In this document: one piece after another, positions 24,904 to 34,054 of the stretch | How positions within the stretch are numbered: position 1 is the stretch's first letter | How the letters are laid out: the number at the start of each line of letters is the position of its first letter | From: an uncultured Bacilli bacterium | GTDB lineage: Bacteria; Bacillota_I; Bacilli_A; RF39; UBA660 | NCBI GenBank assembly: GCA_934101795.1 | Contig: CAKORY010000002.1 | Coordinates: forward strand, 72,020-136,019 | Direction of reading: 5' to 3' | DNA: 64,000 bases | Position numbers and translations under genes: made by a program | The notes under the pieces: model-generated | What the model saw: the letters and a program-made list of their open reading frames with translations, nothing else | What the model was told of the DNA's origin: nothing | The model's database searches: none

Positions 24904-27900
24904 ATGTTGTTGAAAGTAGTTCAAAGAAATAAAGGCTTTACTTTAACAGAACTTATTGCTGTTATAGTTATTTTGGCTATTTTAATTTCAATATCAACTG
25001 TGACTTTTATTTCTGTGCGTAAAAATATTTTAAGAAAGCAATATGAAGAATTAGTTATGTATTTAGAAACAAAGGCTGAAGAATTTGCAAATGATACAAA
25101 TATTATTGTTATTAGTGTAGAAGATTTAATTAAAGAAGGTTATGTTAATCCTGATGATCAAGCTAATATTTATAATCCAGAAACAAAAGAAAGTATGAAT
25201 TGTTATATTATAAAATCTGTTTTTCGTGATGGAAAATATGAGGCTAAATTATCAGAAAATTTGGGATCTGTGGATGGAAAATGTAATAGTTATGTAAAAA
25301 CTAAGGACATTGAAATATGTCGATATGATGGAGAAAATTGTTTTTCTATTGGAAAAGATGAGTGGTTTAAAGAAGATATTAATTTGAGAGTTAAATATAG
25401 AAATTCAATTCTTGCTGAAGGTAATATTACTTATAATTGGACAAGTACGAATGGATTTACTAGTAAAGATCCTATGATTAAAACTAATACCGAACTTGTA
25501 AGTCATAATACTTATAAATGTGAACTAACAATTGATAATGTTTATGGAGAAGCTAATAGTGTTGTTGGAATTGATAAACAAGCTCCTAAAATTAATAATG
25601 TGACTTTTGATGATAATTGGAGTACTTCAAAAGAAGTAGTTATTGATGCTACTGATATGGGGGGATCTGGAATTAAAGGTTATGGATTTGATACTGAAAC
25701 TTGTGAAGAAATTCAAAAAGATAATAAGTTTATTGTTACTATTGGAGGCACATATAGCTATTGTGTTGTTGATAAAGCCGGTAATGTTACTTCTAATAAG
25801 GTTAAAGTTGATAAAATCAATTCAATACCAACTAAACCAATAATTACCGCGGATGATGGGGTTTTAAGTAATGATTGGCATATAAAAGGCTTTACTTTAA
25901 GTTTTTATAGTAACATAGGAGAAGGGTTAGGAAAAGCAAAATATTTTTATGGAACAAGTGAAAATGATCTTAATAATAATGGTGATACTGTTTTTGTTGA
26001 TGAAAATAGTCATGGAGTTACTTATTATGTAAAGGCTTGTAATAGTATTGGGGTTTGTGGTGATGTAAATAATTATATTGTTAAAATTGACAAAGGAAAG
26101 CCTAATGCTCCGACTATAACTGCAAGTGATGGGATAACAAGTGGTAATTGGCATCGTAATGGTTTTACATTAAATATTGGTGGGTCAAGTGCTCCAAGTG
26201 GGATTATTTACTATTATGGATTAAATAGCAATGATGTAAATACCGTTGGAACTAGTGCCTATGTTAGTGAAGAAACAAAGGGGACTACTTATTATGCAAG
26301 GGCTTGTAATGGTTTAGGAGTCTGTAGTGATATATCATCTTATGTTGCTAAAATTGATAAGACAACTTATATAGCTCCTCCTAAAATAACTGCAAGTGAT
26401 GGAATAACAAGTGGTAATTGGCATCGTCAAAATTTTTCTTTATCATTTAGTGGGTCAAGTGCACCTGGTGGTGTTACATATTATTATGGAACCAGATTTA
26501 ATTCTTTAAATTATAGTGGAACCAGTACTCATGTTAATAATGAAACAAATGGAACGACGTATTATGTAAAAGCATGTAATTCTTCTGGATTTTGTAGTGA
26601 TGCTAGTACGTATGTTGTAAAACTTGACAGAAATGAAAGTATAGCAGCTCCGATTATAACTGCAAGTGATGGAATAACAAGTGGTAATTGGCATAAATCT
26701 AATTTTACCCTTACCTTTAGTGGATCAAAAAGTGCAAGTGGTATAACTTATTATTATGGAATTAGTAAAAGTTCACTTAATACTAGAGGTGCTCATGTAA
26801 ATATAACTAATGAGACAAGTGGAACAACATATTATGTAAAGGCTTGTAATGGTTTTAATAATTGTAGTTCTATCTCTAGTTATTTAGTTAAACTGGATAA
26901 AGTTAGTCCTTCTGCGTTAAATGTTTCATTACATAAAAAAAGTTATTATGGTAATACTTATGTTAGTGATACTTGGACAAGTGATGATGTTTATATAGTA
27001 CTAAGTTATAGTAAATCTGATGTTAGTGGAATTGAAAAATATCAATATTCTAATGATAATTATAGATGGTATGATGTATCGGGAGATAGAATGTATGTTT
27101 CGACATCTGGGGTAACAAATATCTATTTTAGAGCAGTTGATAAAGCTGGTAATGTAGGTGCATCAAGTAGTAAATATATTATTAAAATAGATAGGGATAT
27201 ACCTGCTGCTCCAAATGTTAAATTAACTTTTACTAAATATGGTGGAAGTCAAGTTTATAAGCAAGAAACTTGGGTTAATACTGAGATTAAAGGAGAACTT
27301 AGTTATTCTAAAAGTGATGCAAGTGGTATTGCTAAATATCAATATTCATATGATAATAGTAATTGGACAGATATATCTGGCAGTACTTTTGTAAATAAAA
27401 AAGAGGGAAAAAATAGTGTTTATTTTAGAGCTTTAGATAAAGCTGGTAATGTTGGAAAAGCTAGTTCAGCTTATAAATTATATTATGATAAAACCGCTCC
27501 AGGTAGGATTTATAGTGTTAATGTTAAAAAGGGAAGTAAATATGGAAGCACATATTATACTGGTAATTGGTCGGCAGAACCTCTTTATATAATGCCTTCT
27601 TATAGTAGTTATGATTTAAGTGGTTTAGCTGGATTTTCATTTTCATTAGATAAATCAAGATGGTCTAGTCCAACTGATATTTATAGAATAGATAAAGTTG
27701 GTCAATCTACGGTTTATATTAAGGCTGTTGATAATGCTGGAAATGAAGGACCAATTTATACACTTAGTAATTTAAAGGTTAGTAAGTATTTAGCTGATTA
27801 TGGTTTAGGTCTTTATATTTATTATCAAAACATGCATTGGAGAATTGTGTCAAAGTCTGGTAGTGGTTCAACTGGTAAAGTTACCGCGGTTAGTGCAAAG

Positions 27901-28296
27901 TGTATTGGAAATGTTACATTACAAAGTGGTGTTGGTTCTTCAGTGTCAACAGCTAAAAGTAAGATTAATGTGATTGCTGATAATTATAAAAGATATAATG
28001 AAGTAAACGTTTCTCGGCCAATTAGAGAAGCTGAGGTTTCAAATTTTAGTAGATATGGTGGAACAGTTGATTGTGATTATTTTGCTTATCCAAGTTCGGT
28101 TTATGCTAATTATATAACTTTTGTTTCTAGATATTCTTCTAATAAAAGAAACTATACTGAAGATTATGTTAAAAAAATACTTACTAGAAACATTAGCGGT
28201 GGTACTAGAGTTGTGCTTGAATTTAATTCTGGAGTTTATACTACAACATCTAATGATGGTGGAAATATTAGTAATTCATTAACTATTACTAAATAA
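24904..28296 (+). CDS. giant prepilin-like surface protein with Ig-like repeats
   Basis: This protein of about 1130 aa begins with a type IV prepilin leader and methylation motif (NKGFTLTELIAVIVIL, with Gly before the cut and Glu at +5), the hydrophobic helix and a short pilin-like region to about residue 150. It continues with an Ig-like domain, then four about 90-residue repeats with the core ITASDGITSGNWH and a YYYG block, three about 100-residue repeats with SGIEKYQYS and RAVDKAGNVG, and a 170-residue C-terminal domain. The repeats look like bacterial Ig-like surface domains. It may be a minor pilin or tip adhesin. No pilus assembly genes are nearby. The start could be the ATG at 24904 or the TTG codons at 24907 or 24910, all after GGAGG. 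Confidence 0.85.
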   Translation: MLLKVVQRNKGFTLTELIAVIVILAILISISTVTFISVRKNILRKQYEELVMYLETKAEEFANDTNIIVISVEDLIKEGYVNPDDQANIYNPETKESMNCYIIKSVFRDGKYEAKLSENLGSVDGKCNSYVKTKDIEICRYDGENCFSIGKDEWFKEDINLRVKYRNSILAEGNITYNWTSTNGFTSKDPMIKTNTELVSHNTYKCELTIDNVYGEANSVVGIDKQAPKINNVTFDDNWSTSKEVVIDATDMGGSGIKGYGFDTETCEEIQKDNKFIVTIGGTYSYCVVDKAGNVTSNKVKVDKINSIPTKPIITADDGVLSNDWHIKGFTLSFYSNIGEGLGKAKYFYGTSENDLNNNGDTVFVDENSHGVTYYVKACNSIGVCGDVNNYIVKIDKGKPNAPTITASDGITSGNWHRNGFTLNIGGSSAPSGIIYYYGLNSNDVNTVGTSAYVSEETKGTTYYARACNGLGVCSDISSYVAKIDKTTYIAPPKITASDGITSGNWHRQNFSLSFSGSSAPGGVTYYYGTRFNSLNYSGTSTHVNNETNGTTYYVKACNSSGFCSDASTYVVKLDRNESIAAPIITASDGITSGNWHKSNFTLTFSGSKSASGITYYYGISKSSLNTRGAHVNITNETSGTTYYVKACNGFNNCSSISSYLVKLDKVSPSALNVSLHKKSYYGNTYVSDTWTSDDVYIVLSYSKSDVSGIEKYQYSNDNYRWYDVSGDRMYVSTSGVTNIYFRAVDKAGNVGASSSKYIIKIDRDIPAAPNVKLTFTKYGGSQVYKQETWVNTEIKGELSYSKSDASGIAKYQYSYDNSNWTDISGSTFVNKKEGKNSVYFRALDKAGNVGKASSAYKLYYDKTAPGRIYSVNVKKGSKYGSTYYTGNWSAEPLYIMPSYSSYDLSGLAGFSFSLDKSRWSSPTDIYRIDKVGQSTVYIKAVDNAGNEGPIYTLSNLKVSKYLADYGLGLYIYYQNMHWRIVSKSGSGSTGKVTAVSAKCIGNVTLQSGVGSSVSTAKSKINVIADNYKRYNEVNVSRPIREAEVSNFSRYGGTVDCDYFAYPSSVYANYITFVSRYSSNKRNYTEDYVKKILTRNISGGTRVVLEFNSGVYTTTSNDGGNISNSLTITK
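26116..26696 (+). repeat. three near-identical 40-bp blocks at 270-bp spacing in the prepilin-like gene
   Basis: Blocks starting at 26116, 26386 and 26656 encode the ITASDGITSGNWH segment and differ at only one or two bases over about 38 bases. The spacing of exactly 270 nt equals 90 codons, the length of one protein repeat. Such identity at DNA level suggests recent duplication or gene conversion among the repeats. Confidence 0.85.
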
Positions 28297-28303
28297 GATA
28301 TTT

Positions 28304-28331
28304 AAATAGGGTAAATTATCCTATTTTTTTC
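28304..28331 (+). terminator. terminator of the first prepilin-like gene
   Basis: AAATAGG at 28304-28310 pairs with CCTATTT at 28320-28326 and is followed by T residues. Confidence 0.7.
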
Positions 28332-28479
28332 TTTTGGTTATAAAAAAAGCTATTGTTCAGATAGAACATGTCAAAAATGGGATAGATTAGTAAAATTTAT
28401 CCTATTTTAAATAAGAACAAGTTTATCATCTAATAAAGAACTTATGGCTTCGAATGCAATAATCTTATTTTGTTTATCT

Positions 28480-28801
28480 TAAGTCAGTTTCAGCTCTGTT
28501 ATTAGAAAGTGGAATAAAGAATTTTTCTAGAAACAATAAATTATTATGTACATTTTCTTTCATTCTATTTACTAAATGGTTTACTTGAATTGTTACTATT
28601 TTTATTGTGATTATTTTTTAGTCTTTCAATTTCTAAAATTAATGCTACTATTTCATCTTCTAATTTAGATACCATCTTTTTTAGTTCTTGTATAGTCTGT
28701 GATTGTATTATATTTTCTATCATCATTTTATCAATTTTTTTAAGTACTTGTTTTAGTTGTTCATAAATACCTTTGTTATAATTTGAAGACATTGCGATCA
28801 C
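28480..28801 (-). pseudogene. remnant of an IS66-type transposase
   Basis: On the minus strand, 28801-28565 encodes 78 residues of the IS66 transposase N-terminal coiled coil and linker, ending in ERLKNNHNKNSNNSSKP, the region before the catalytic domain. Directly after its stop, at about 28540-28480, a broken frame encodes SNNRAETDLR, which matches the IS66 segment near the end of the catalytic domain. The catalytic core between them is deleted and stops interrupt the rest. This is a decayed insertion between the two prepilin-like genes; it cannot be mobile by itself. The remaining bases of the 725-nt gap (28332-28480, 28802-28960) show no gene. Confidence 0.7.
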
Positions 28802-28868
28802 TTACTTTATATTTGAATTATCTCATATAATTATCATAAAATAAGACGTGATTTTAAAAAATGTTGGT

Positions 28869-28910
28869 TGATAAGTTAAGGTTTATTAACAAAAAAATGA
28901 AGAAAATTAA
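28869..28910 (+). repeat. intergenic repeat, copy A
   Basis: The stretch from TGATAAGTTA to GAAAATTAA is repeated with few changes at 31755-31795, after the second prepilin-like gene. Together with the IS66 fragments at 28492 and 31691 it shows that the two flanks of the second gene are related. Confidence 0.75.
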
Positions 28911-28969
28911 ATTTTTTTCATTTTTTATCTGAGTTGTAACAAAAAAGAAAATAGTTAAGAGTTTTTTTC

Positions 28970-28998
28970 TTGACTTTTTTTTAAAAAATATATATTCT
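28970..28998 (+). promoter_or_regulatory. promoter of the second prepilin-like gene
   Basis: TTGACT at 28970-28975 and TATTCT at 28993-28998 are 17 nt apart, the same arrangement and nearly the same bases as the promoter at 24857. Confidence 0.6.
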
Positions 28999-29021
28999 TA
29001 TAATATATGGAGGTTAATGAT

Positions 29022-31040
29022 ATGAGCGTATATCATAATAAAGAAGGATTTACTTTAACAGAATTAATTGCAGTTATTGTTATTTTATCTCTTCTTATTT
29101 CACTGTCTACAGTTACGTTTATAAATGTAAGAAGTAAAATACTAGAAAAAGATTATGATAATCTTGTATCTTATTTGGAAGCTAAAGCTGCTGAATATGC
29201 ACAAGAGACAAATATAACTACAATAAGTGTAGAAGATTTAATTAAAGAAGGATATGTAACTCCAGATGATGAAAATAATATTTATGATCCTCAAACTAAA
29301 AAAAGTATGAATTGTTATATAATAAAGTCTACTTTTGCAGATGGAAAATATACAGCTCAATTAGCACATGATTTAGGAACTGAAGACGGGAAATGTAAAA
29401 CTTATACTAAAACTTTAAATTTACAAATTTGTAAAATGGAGGGTAATGTTTGTAAGACTTTTGATAGTTCACAATGGTTTGACGATAATATTACATTAGG
29501 AGTTTTATATAATAATGAAGCAATTAAAGAAGATGCTAGATATAATTGGATTAGTTCGACCGGTTTATCAGGTTCTGAGGCAACTTTAACAACTAAAACT
29601 ACAAGTATAAGCGAAGATACTATTAAGTGTAGCGTTGAATTTGATGATGTTCAAAGTGAAGCAAAAAAAGTAATAAAAATTGATAAAGAAGCACCGTTTG
29701 TGACTGCTGTTGATATTTATAAACAATATGAGTGGGTTCCTCGTAGTAAATCAGTAACTATTAGGATTAGTGATGGTAATGGTTCTGGTATTGATAGTAT
29801 TTATTTGACAGATAAAGATATTACTAGTTGTGCAAATGTAAATTTTACAGATAAAATTACTAGTACTGTTTTAAAAAAAGATTTGGGAGCTGGTGAGTAT
29901 TCTGTTTGTGTTAAAGATAAAGTTGGAAATATTTCTAATAATGTTTATAAGTTTAAAGTTGAAATGATAGATGTAGAACCAGAAGCACCAGTATTTACGG
30001 CTTCAGATGGATTGGGTTCTGGTAAATATCATAGTTCTAGTTATACTTTGACTTGGAAAAGTGTTAGTAAAGGTTCTCAAGATTTAATCTATTATTATGG
30101 TACTAATAAAAATAATTTAAGTAGTACGGGAAGTTATAAATATGTTGATAAATCAGAATTTGATGTAGTGTATTATGTTAAAGCTTGTAGTAAAACCGGT
30201 TTATGTTCTGGTATAAGTAGTTATATTGCTAATGTAGATGAAGTTAATCCAACTATTACTATTAGAAGTTCTTCTTCAAGTACTTGTTCTAAGAGTCATT
30301 TAATATCTGCATTACTTGTTGATTATGAATCTGGTATTGTTGGTTATGCTGTTACTAACAGTGCTAGTAAACCTTCTTCATGGAATATGGTTACTAATAC
30401 CAATTCTTATAATCTTAGGTATTCTGTTAGTAGAGAAGATACTTATTATATTCATACGATAGATAAAGTTGGAAATACAAGTTATAAAAGTTATGGATAT
30501 GTTTGTGTTGATAATGAACCTCCGACATATCATGTTTCGTCATCGTTTGATTGTGATTCTGGTTTAAACTTTGACGTTTATTGCAGAGATAAAAATGGTT
30601 GTGATTTTACATGGCAATTATCAAATCGTTATAGTAGTTATTATCCAAATTCGAGTCGATATACTTATGCAAGCGCAATTGATGGTAAAAATTATTTATC
30701 TATTAATATTTGTGATGATGTTGGAAATTGTGATACTTATGGAGAAAGAGTAGGTTATTGTGATTTTTCATATACTCCGGATCCAGATCCAGACCAAGGT
30801 TCTGGCTCAGGTTCTGGCTCAGGTTCAGGTTCTAAACCTCCTTCTGGACCAACAATATATGAACCAGATAGAGTTTGTTCAAATAAAAGTTCGTGTCCGT
30901 CATCTTATGGTGGAGGAGGCCGTTGTGATCCTGTAGGTTCACATGAAACTACAAGTCCATGTTATGGAAAAAAATACGTTTGTAATTGTTGTAAATCCCC
31001 TACCGTTTATGGTCCGGGTGTTAGTTGCTATAAATATTAA
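29022..31040 (+). CDS. second prepilin-like surface protein with Ig-like domains and Cys-rich tail
   Basis: This protein of 672 aa is a shorter paralogue of the protein at 24904. The N-terminus is nearly the same (KEGFTLTELIAVIVIL, then VSVEDLIKEGYV-like and KKSMNCYIIKS blocks). It has one Ig-like domain, one ASDGLGSGKYH repeat with YYYG, two less similar domains with IDKVGN motifs, a Pro-Asp and Gly-Ser linker (PDPDPDQGSGSGSG), and a C-terminal Cys-rich region with about ten Cys in the last 65 residues that may form disulfides outside the cell. The ATG at 29022 is used because GGAGG at 29009-29013 is its ribosome site; the ATG at 29007 is part of that site. The next gene follows after 11 nt. 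Confidence 0.85.
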   Translation: MSVYHNKEGFTLTELIAVIVILSLLISLSTVTFINVRSKILEKDYDNLVSYLEAKAAEYAQETNITTISVEDLIKEGYVTPDDENNIYDPQTKKSMNCYIIKSTFADGKYTAQLAHDLGTEDGKCKTYTKTLNLQICKMEGNVCKTFDSSQWFDDNITLGVLYNNEAIKEDARYNWISSTGLSGSEATLTTKTTSISEDTIKCSVEFDDVQSEAKKVIKIDKEAPFVTAVDIYKQYEWVPRSKSVTIRISDGNGSGIDSIYLTDKDITSCANVNFTDKITSTVLKKDLGAGEYSVCVKDKVGNISNNVYKFKVEMIDVEPEAPVFTASDGLGSGKYHSSSYTLTWKSVSKGSQDLIYYYGTNKNNLSSTGSYKYVDKSEFDVVYYVKACSKTGLCSGISSYIANVDEVNPTITIRSSSSSTCSKSHLISALLVDYESGIVGYAVTNSASKPSSWNMVTNTNSYNLRYSVSREDTYYIHTIDKVGNTSYKSYGYVCVDNEPPTYHVSSSFDCDSGLNFDVYCRDKNGCDFTWQLSNRYSSYYPNSSRYTYASAIDGKNYLSINICDDVGNCDTYGERVGYCDFSYTPDPDPDQGSGSGSGSGSGSKPPSGPTIYEPDRVCSNKSSCPSSYGGGGRCDPVGSHETTSPCYGKKYVCNCCKSPTVYGPGVSCYKY

Positions 31041-31051
31041 GGAGAAGGATA

Positions 31052-31531
31052 ATGAAGAAAAAAATAATAATTGTTTTAGTAGCTATTGTTCTTGGTTTTT
31101 TACTAGGTATTGGAATACATTTTTTAACAGTTTATTTTAAAGAGAAAAAAGAATTAAGTAATATTAAAGAATTGGTGGATAATTATAATCAATTTAATAG
31201 AATATATGAAGATGTTACTGAAGCTTTATTTGTTAATCAATTTGATTATGAATGTTTTAAATATGAAGGCGATAAAATAGATGATGTTAAAAATAAAGCT
31301 AATGAAGTTTTTGAATATGCTTTTAGAAATGAAGGTAATCTCGATGAAGTAGATGGGGATATATACATTTGTAAACCAAAAAAATGTAAAATTAAAAAAA
31401 TTGATGATTATAAAGTTAGAAGTGTTAATGCCAATAGAAAAATTTTATCGGTTGATACAGATCAAATAGTTATTGAAAAAGTTGATAATGTGTGGAAATT
31501 TGTAATTTATTATCCTTTATGTGAAAAATAA
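31052..31531 (+). CDS. small membrane-anchored hypothetical protein
   Basis: This protein of 159 aa has one N-terminal membrane segment (about residues 4-26, IIIVLVAIVLGFLLGI) and an outer domain of about 130 residues rich in Lys, Asp and Asn, with two Cys in YICKPKKCKIKK. I do not recognise the family. It starts 11 nt after the second prepilin-like gene with a GGAGAAGG ribosome site, so it is in the same operon and may help to fold, anchor or modify that protein; this is inferred from position only. Confidence 0.72.
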   Translation: MKKKIIIVLVAIVLGFLLGIGIHFLTVYFKEKKELSNIKELVDNYNQFNRIYEDVTEALFVNQFDYECFKYEGDKIDDVKNKANEVFEYAFRNEGNLDEVDGDIYICKPKKCKIKKIDDYKVRSVNANRKILSVDTDQIVIEKVDNVWKFVIYYPLCEK

Positions 31532-31541
31532 ATATAAGAAT

Positions 31542-31571
31542 AACTCTTGACAAAATGTTGAGGGTTTTTTG
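31542..31571 (+). terminator. terminator of the second prepilin operon
   Basis: A 10-bp stem with some G-T pairs (31542-31551 with 31557-31566) leads into TTTTTT. Confidence 0.65.
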
Positions 31572-31690
31572 ATTATAATTTAGTATGTTATGTTTCTTGA
31601 GAAATTTGTTACCTTTTTTAAATTACATATGCTATAGTTGATTTTAAATTTATCATTTTTTATTTATTTTTTTGATTTCAAGTCTTTTTT

Positions 31691-31795
31691 AGCTCCGTTA
31701 TTAGCATCTCATATAACTAGTAGAGAAAAATACTTCATTTTTAAAAAAGTAATATGATAAGTTAGTATTTATTAATAAAAAATGAAGAAAATTAA
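31691..31795. repeat. intergenic repeat, copy B, with IS66 fragment
   Basis: 31691-31704 is nearly the same as 28492-28505 and on the minus strand encodes NNGAKKDLK, the IS66 segment seen as NNRAETDLR in the other copy. 31755-31795 matches 28869-28910. This part of the 479-nt gap before rpsJ is therefore decayed transposon DNA without a gene. Confidence 0.65.
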
Positions 31796-31847
31796 GTTTT
31801 ACTTTATGTACTATAACAACAAAAATAAAAAAAATGCACATTTTTGC

Positions 31848-31877
31848 TTGCTTTTTCATAGAATTTAATGTTATAAT
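31848..31877 (+). promoter_or_regulatory. promoter of the S10 ribosomal operon
   Basis: TTGCTT at 31848-31853 and TATAAT at 31872-31877 are 18 nt apart. It would start a leader of about 125 nt before rpsJ. No other equally good promoter was seen up to rplQ, so it may drive the whole cluster. Confidence 0.6.
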
Positions 31878-31883
31878 TGAATA

Positions 31884-32001
31884 CGTATGGCTGCGTGGAT
31901 GTGCGAGGTTACCGATACACTAGGATAAGTTGGTAGTAAAAATAGTGAAAACGGAGAACTTGTACGGAGTATGTCTATACTAGATATAGGCGAAAGGAGG
32001 A
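31884..32001 (+). promoter_or_regulatory. structured leader of the S10 operon
   Basis: The leader is richer in G and C than the flanks. It contains a TGCGAGGTTACCGATACAC block, two ACGGAG direct repeats (31951 and 31964 region), and a 7-bp hairpin (31973-31979 with 31985-31991, loop CTAGA) directly before the GAAAGGAGG ribosome site. Ribosomal-protein autoregulation of S10 operons through leader RNA (L4 in several bacteria) is known; a matching role here is inferred. The hairpin next to the ribosome site could control rpsJ translation. Confidence 0.5.
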
Positions 32002-32010
32002 CATGAAAAA

Positions 32011-32319
32011 ATGTCAAAAGATAAAGTTAGAATTAATTTGAAAGCATATGATCATCAATTACTTGATGTAGCTGCTGGAAAAATTGTTGAAACTGTTAAA
32101 AGAACTGGCGGCGAAATTTCTGGACCTGTTCCACTACCAACAGAAATTGAAAAAGTTACAGTACTTAGAGCAGTTCACAAATATAAAGATGCGAGGGAAC
32201 AATTCGAAAGAAGAACTCATAAGAGATTAATCGATATTAAAAATCCAAGCAAAGAAACTGTTGATGCATTACAACACTTAGACATACCTAGTGGTGTTGA
32301 TGTAAATATTAAATTATAA
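32011..32319 (+). CDS. rpsJ: 30S ribosomal protein S10
   Basis: This 102-aa protein of the small-subunit head also forms the NusB-S10 antitermination complex. The family blocks [21 protein letters not shown] and HIDIP-like [14 protein letters not shown] are present and length is normal. It is the first gene of the S10-spc-alpha supercluster. The ATG at 32011 is 10 nt after GGAGG; an ATG at 32003 is in another frame. Confidence 0.97.
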   Translation: MSKDKVRINLKAYDHQLLDVAAGKIVETVKRTGGEISGPVPLPTEIEKVTVLRAVHKYKDAREQFERRTHKRLIDIKNPSKETVDALQHLDIPSGVDVNIKL

Positions 32320-32339
32320 GAAAAGGAAGGAAAGAAATT

Positions 32340-33116
32340 ATGAAAGGAATCTTAGGACGCAAAGTTGGAATGACTCAAGTATTTACTAAGGAAGGTAAGT
32401 TAATTCCTGTTACAGTTATTGAAACTGAACCTAACGTAGTAATGCAAGTTAAAACTACCAGTAAGAACGGTTATAATGCAATTCAACTTGGTGTATTCGA
32501 AAAGAAAGAAAAACAAGCAAACAGACCAGAAATGGGAAATGCTAAAAAAGCAAATACTACTCCTAAGCGCTACTTAAAAGAAATAAGAGATGTAGAATCA
32601 ACTTATAATATTGGTGATACAATTTCTGCTTCAGTATTTAGCGTTGGAGAAGTTGTTGATGTAACAGGTACAAGTAAAGGAAAAGGTTTCCAAGGGGTTA
32701 TTAAACGTCATAACCAATCTCGTGGACCAATGACTCATGGTTCTCATTATCATAGAAGACCGGGTTCACTTGGTACTATGTTACCAAAGAGAGTTTTGAA
32801 AGGCAAAAAGTTAGCTGGACACATGGGTGTTGATACAGTTACTATTCAAAATCTTGAAATCATCGAAGTAAACGATGCAGAAAACTATATTTTAGTTAGT
32901 GGAAATGTTCCAGGTGCAAAAAATTCTTTAGTATTAATTAAGACTGCTGTTAAAAATAGCAGAAAGGAAGATCCAAAAGAAATTCTTACTTATGAAGTAG
33001 AAACTGTTGTTGATGAAGTTGTTGAAGAAACTCCAGAAGTAACAGAAGAAGCTGCTGAAACTGCAAATGAAGTAGCAGATACTAAAGAAGAAACTAAGGA
33101 AGAAGAAAGTAAGTAA
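32340..33116 (+). CDS. rplC: 50S ribosomal protein L3 with acidic C-terminal extension
   Basis: L3 initiates 50S assembly and lies near the peptidyl transferase centre. The signature is [15 protein letters not shown], then [17 protein letters not shown] residues. At 258 aa it is about 45 residues longer than usual; the extra tail after residue about 215 is almost only Glu, Val, Thr and Ala, strongly acidic. The tail is in frame and followed by the normal stop, so it is real, but its purpose is unknown. rplD starts 23 nt later. Confidence 0.96.
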   Translation: MKGILGRKVGMTQVFTKEGKLIPVTVIETEPNVVMQVKTTSKNGYNAIQLGVFEKKEKQANRPEMGNAKKANTTPKRYLKEIRDVESTYNIGDTISASVFSVGEVVDVTGTSKGKGFQGVIKRHNQSRGPMTHGSHYHRRPGSLGTMLPKRVLKGKKLAGHMGVDTVTIQNLEIIEVNDAENYILVSGNVPGAKNSLVLIKTAVKNSRKEDPKEILTYEVETVVDEVVEETPEVTEEAAETANEVADTKEETKEEESK

Positions 33117-33139
33117 TACTTGCTTAGAAAGGAATTAAA

Positions 33140-33763
33140 ATGACAAAGATAAGTGTTAAGAACCTAAATGGTGAAAAAGTAAAAGATTTAACATTAAATG
33201 ATAGTATCTTTAAAATTGAAGTAAATGATGATGCACTTAAGAAAATGATTCGTTTACAATTAGATGCTAGTCGTCAAGGAACAAGAAAAACTAAAAATAG
33301 AAGTGAAGTTTCTGGTGGTGGAAGAAAACCATGGAAACAAAAAGGAACTGGTAGAGCTCGTCAAGGTAGTATAAGAGCTACTCAATGGGTTGGTGGCGGA
33401 GTACCATTTGGTGTTGGTAACCGTGACTTTAGTTTCAAAATTAATAAGAAAGAAAGAGTACTTGCATTAAAGAGTGCTTTATCTGAAAAAGTATTAGAAA
33501 AAGCTTTAGTAGTTGTTGATAACTTCAATATAGAAAGCACTAAAACTAAAGATGCTATAAAAATGTTAGATGCATTAAAATTAGAAGATAAAGTATTATT
33601 TGTTACAAGTGATGATGCTGCAAACCTTTATTTAGCAACAAGAAATTTACCAAATTGTTTAGTTATATATGCTGAAGAAGTAAATGTTTATGACTTAGTA
33701 AATGCTGATGTAGTTGTTGTTGATGAAGCTGCAGTAAATAAAATTGAGGAGGTGCTTAAATAA
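33140..33763 (+). CDS. rplD: 50S ribosomal protein L4
   Basis: This 207-aa protein binds 23S rRNA and lines the exit tunnel through its long loop (SGGGRKPWKQKGTGRARQGS), which is fully kept. In several bacteria L4 also represses its own S10 operon, which fits the structured leader at 31884. Its stop overlaps the rplW start. Confidence 0.97.
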   Translation: MTKISVKNLNGEKVKDLTLNDSIFKIEVNDDALKKMIRLQLDASRQGTRKTKNRSEVSGGGRKPWKQKGTGRARQGSIRATQWVGGGVPFGVGNRDFSFKINKKERVLALKSALSEKVLEKALVVVDNFNIESTKTKDAIKMLDALKLEDKVLFVTSDDAANLYLATRNLPNCLVIYAEEVNVYDLVNADVVVVDEAAVNKIEEVLK

Positions 33764-34038
33764 TGAGACATTATTCTGATATTATTATTGCACCAGTTAT
33801 AACTGAAAAATCTATGGCTGAAAGACAAAATGGTATTTATACATTTAAAGTAGCTAAAGATGCTGATAAACTAGAAATTAAAAAAGCTATCGAAGAAGCT
33901 TTTAAAGTTAGTGTAGTTAGTGTTAATACATTAAATACAAAATCTAAAAGAAGAAGAGTTGGAAAATATGCTGGAAGAACTAAGACTTATAAAAAAGCTA
34001 TTGTTACCTTAGCAGAAGGCTCTTCTATAGAAATATAG
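33763..34038 (+). CDS. rplW: 50S ribosomal protein L23
   Basis: L23 sits at the exit of the peptide tunnel and docks trigger factor and SRP. The 91-aa protein shows APVITEKS at the start and [20 protein letters not shown] in its loop region. AGGAGG precedes the start inside rplD, with a 1-nt overlap. Confidence 0.97.
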   Translation: MRHYSDIIIAPVITEKSMAERQNGIYTFKVAKDADKLEIKKAIEEAFKVSVVSVNTLNTKSKRRRVGKYAGRTKTYKKAIVTLAEGSSIEI

Positions 34039-34054
34039 TAGGGAGGAAAAGAAT

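Noticed and set aside
29007..29021. Upstream ATG for the second prepilin-like gene
   Set aside because: This ATG is part of the ATGGAGG ribosome site; the ATG at 29022 gives the correct leader and spacing.
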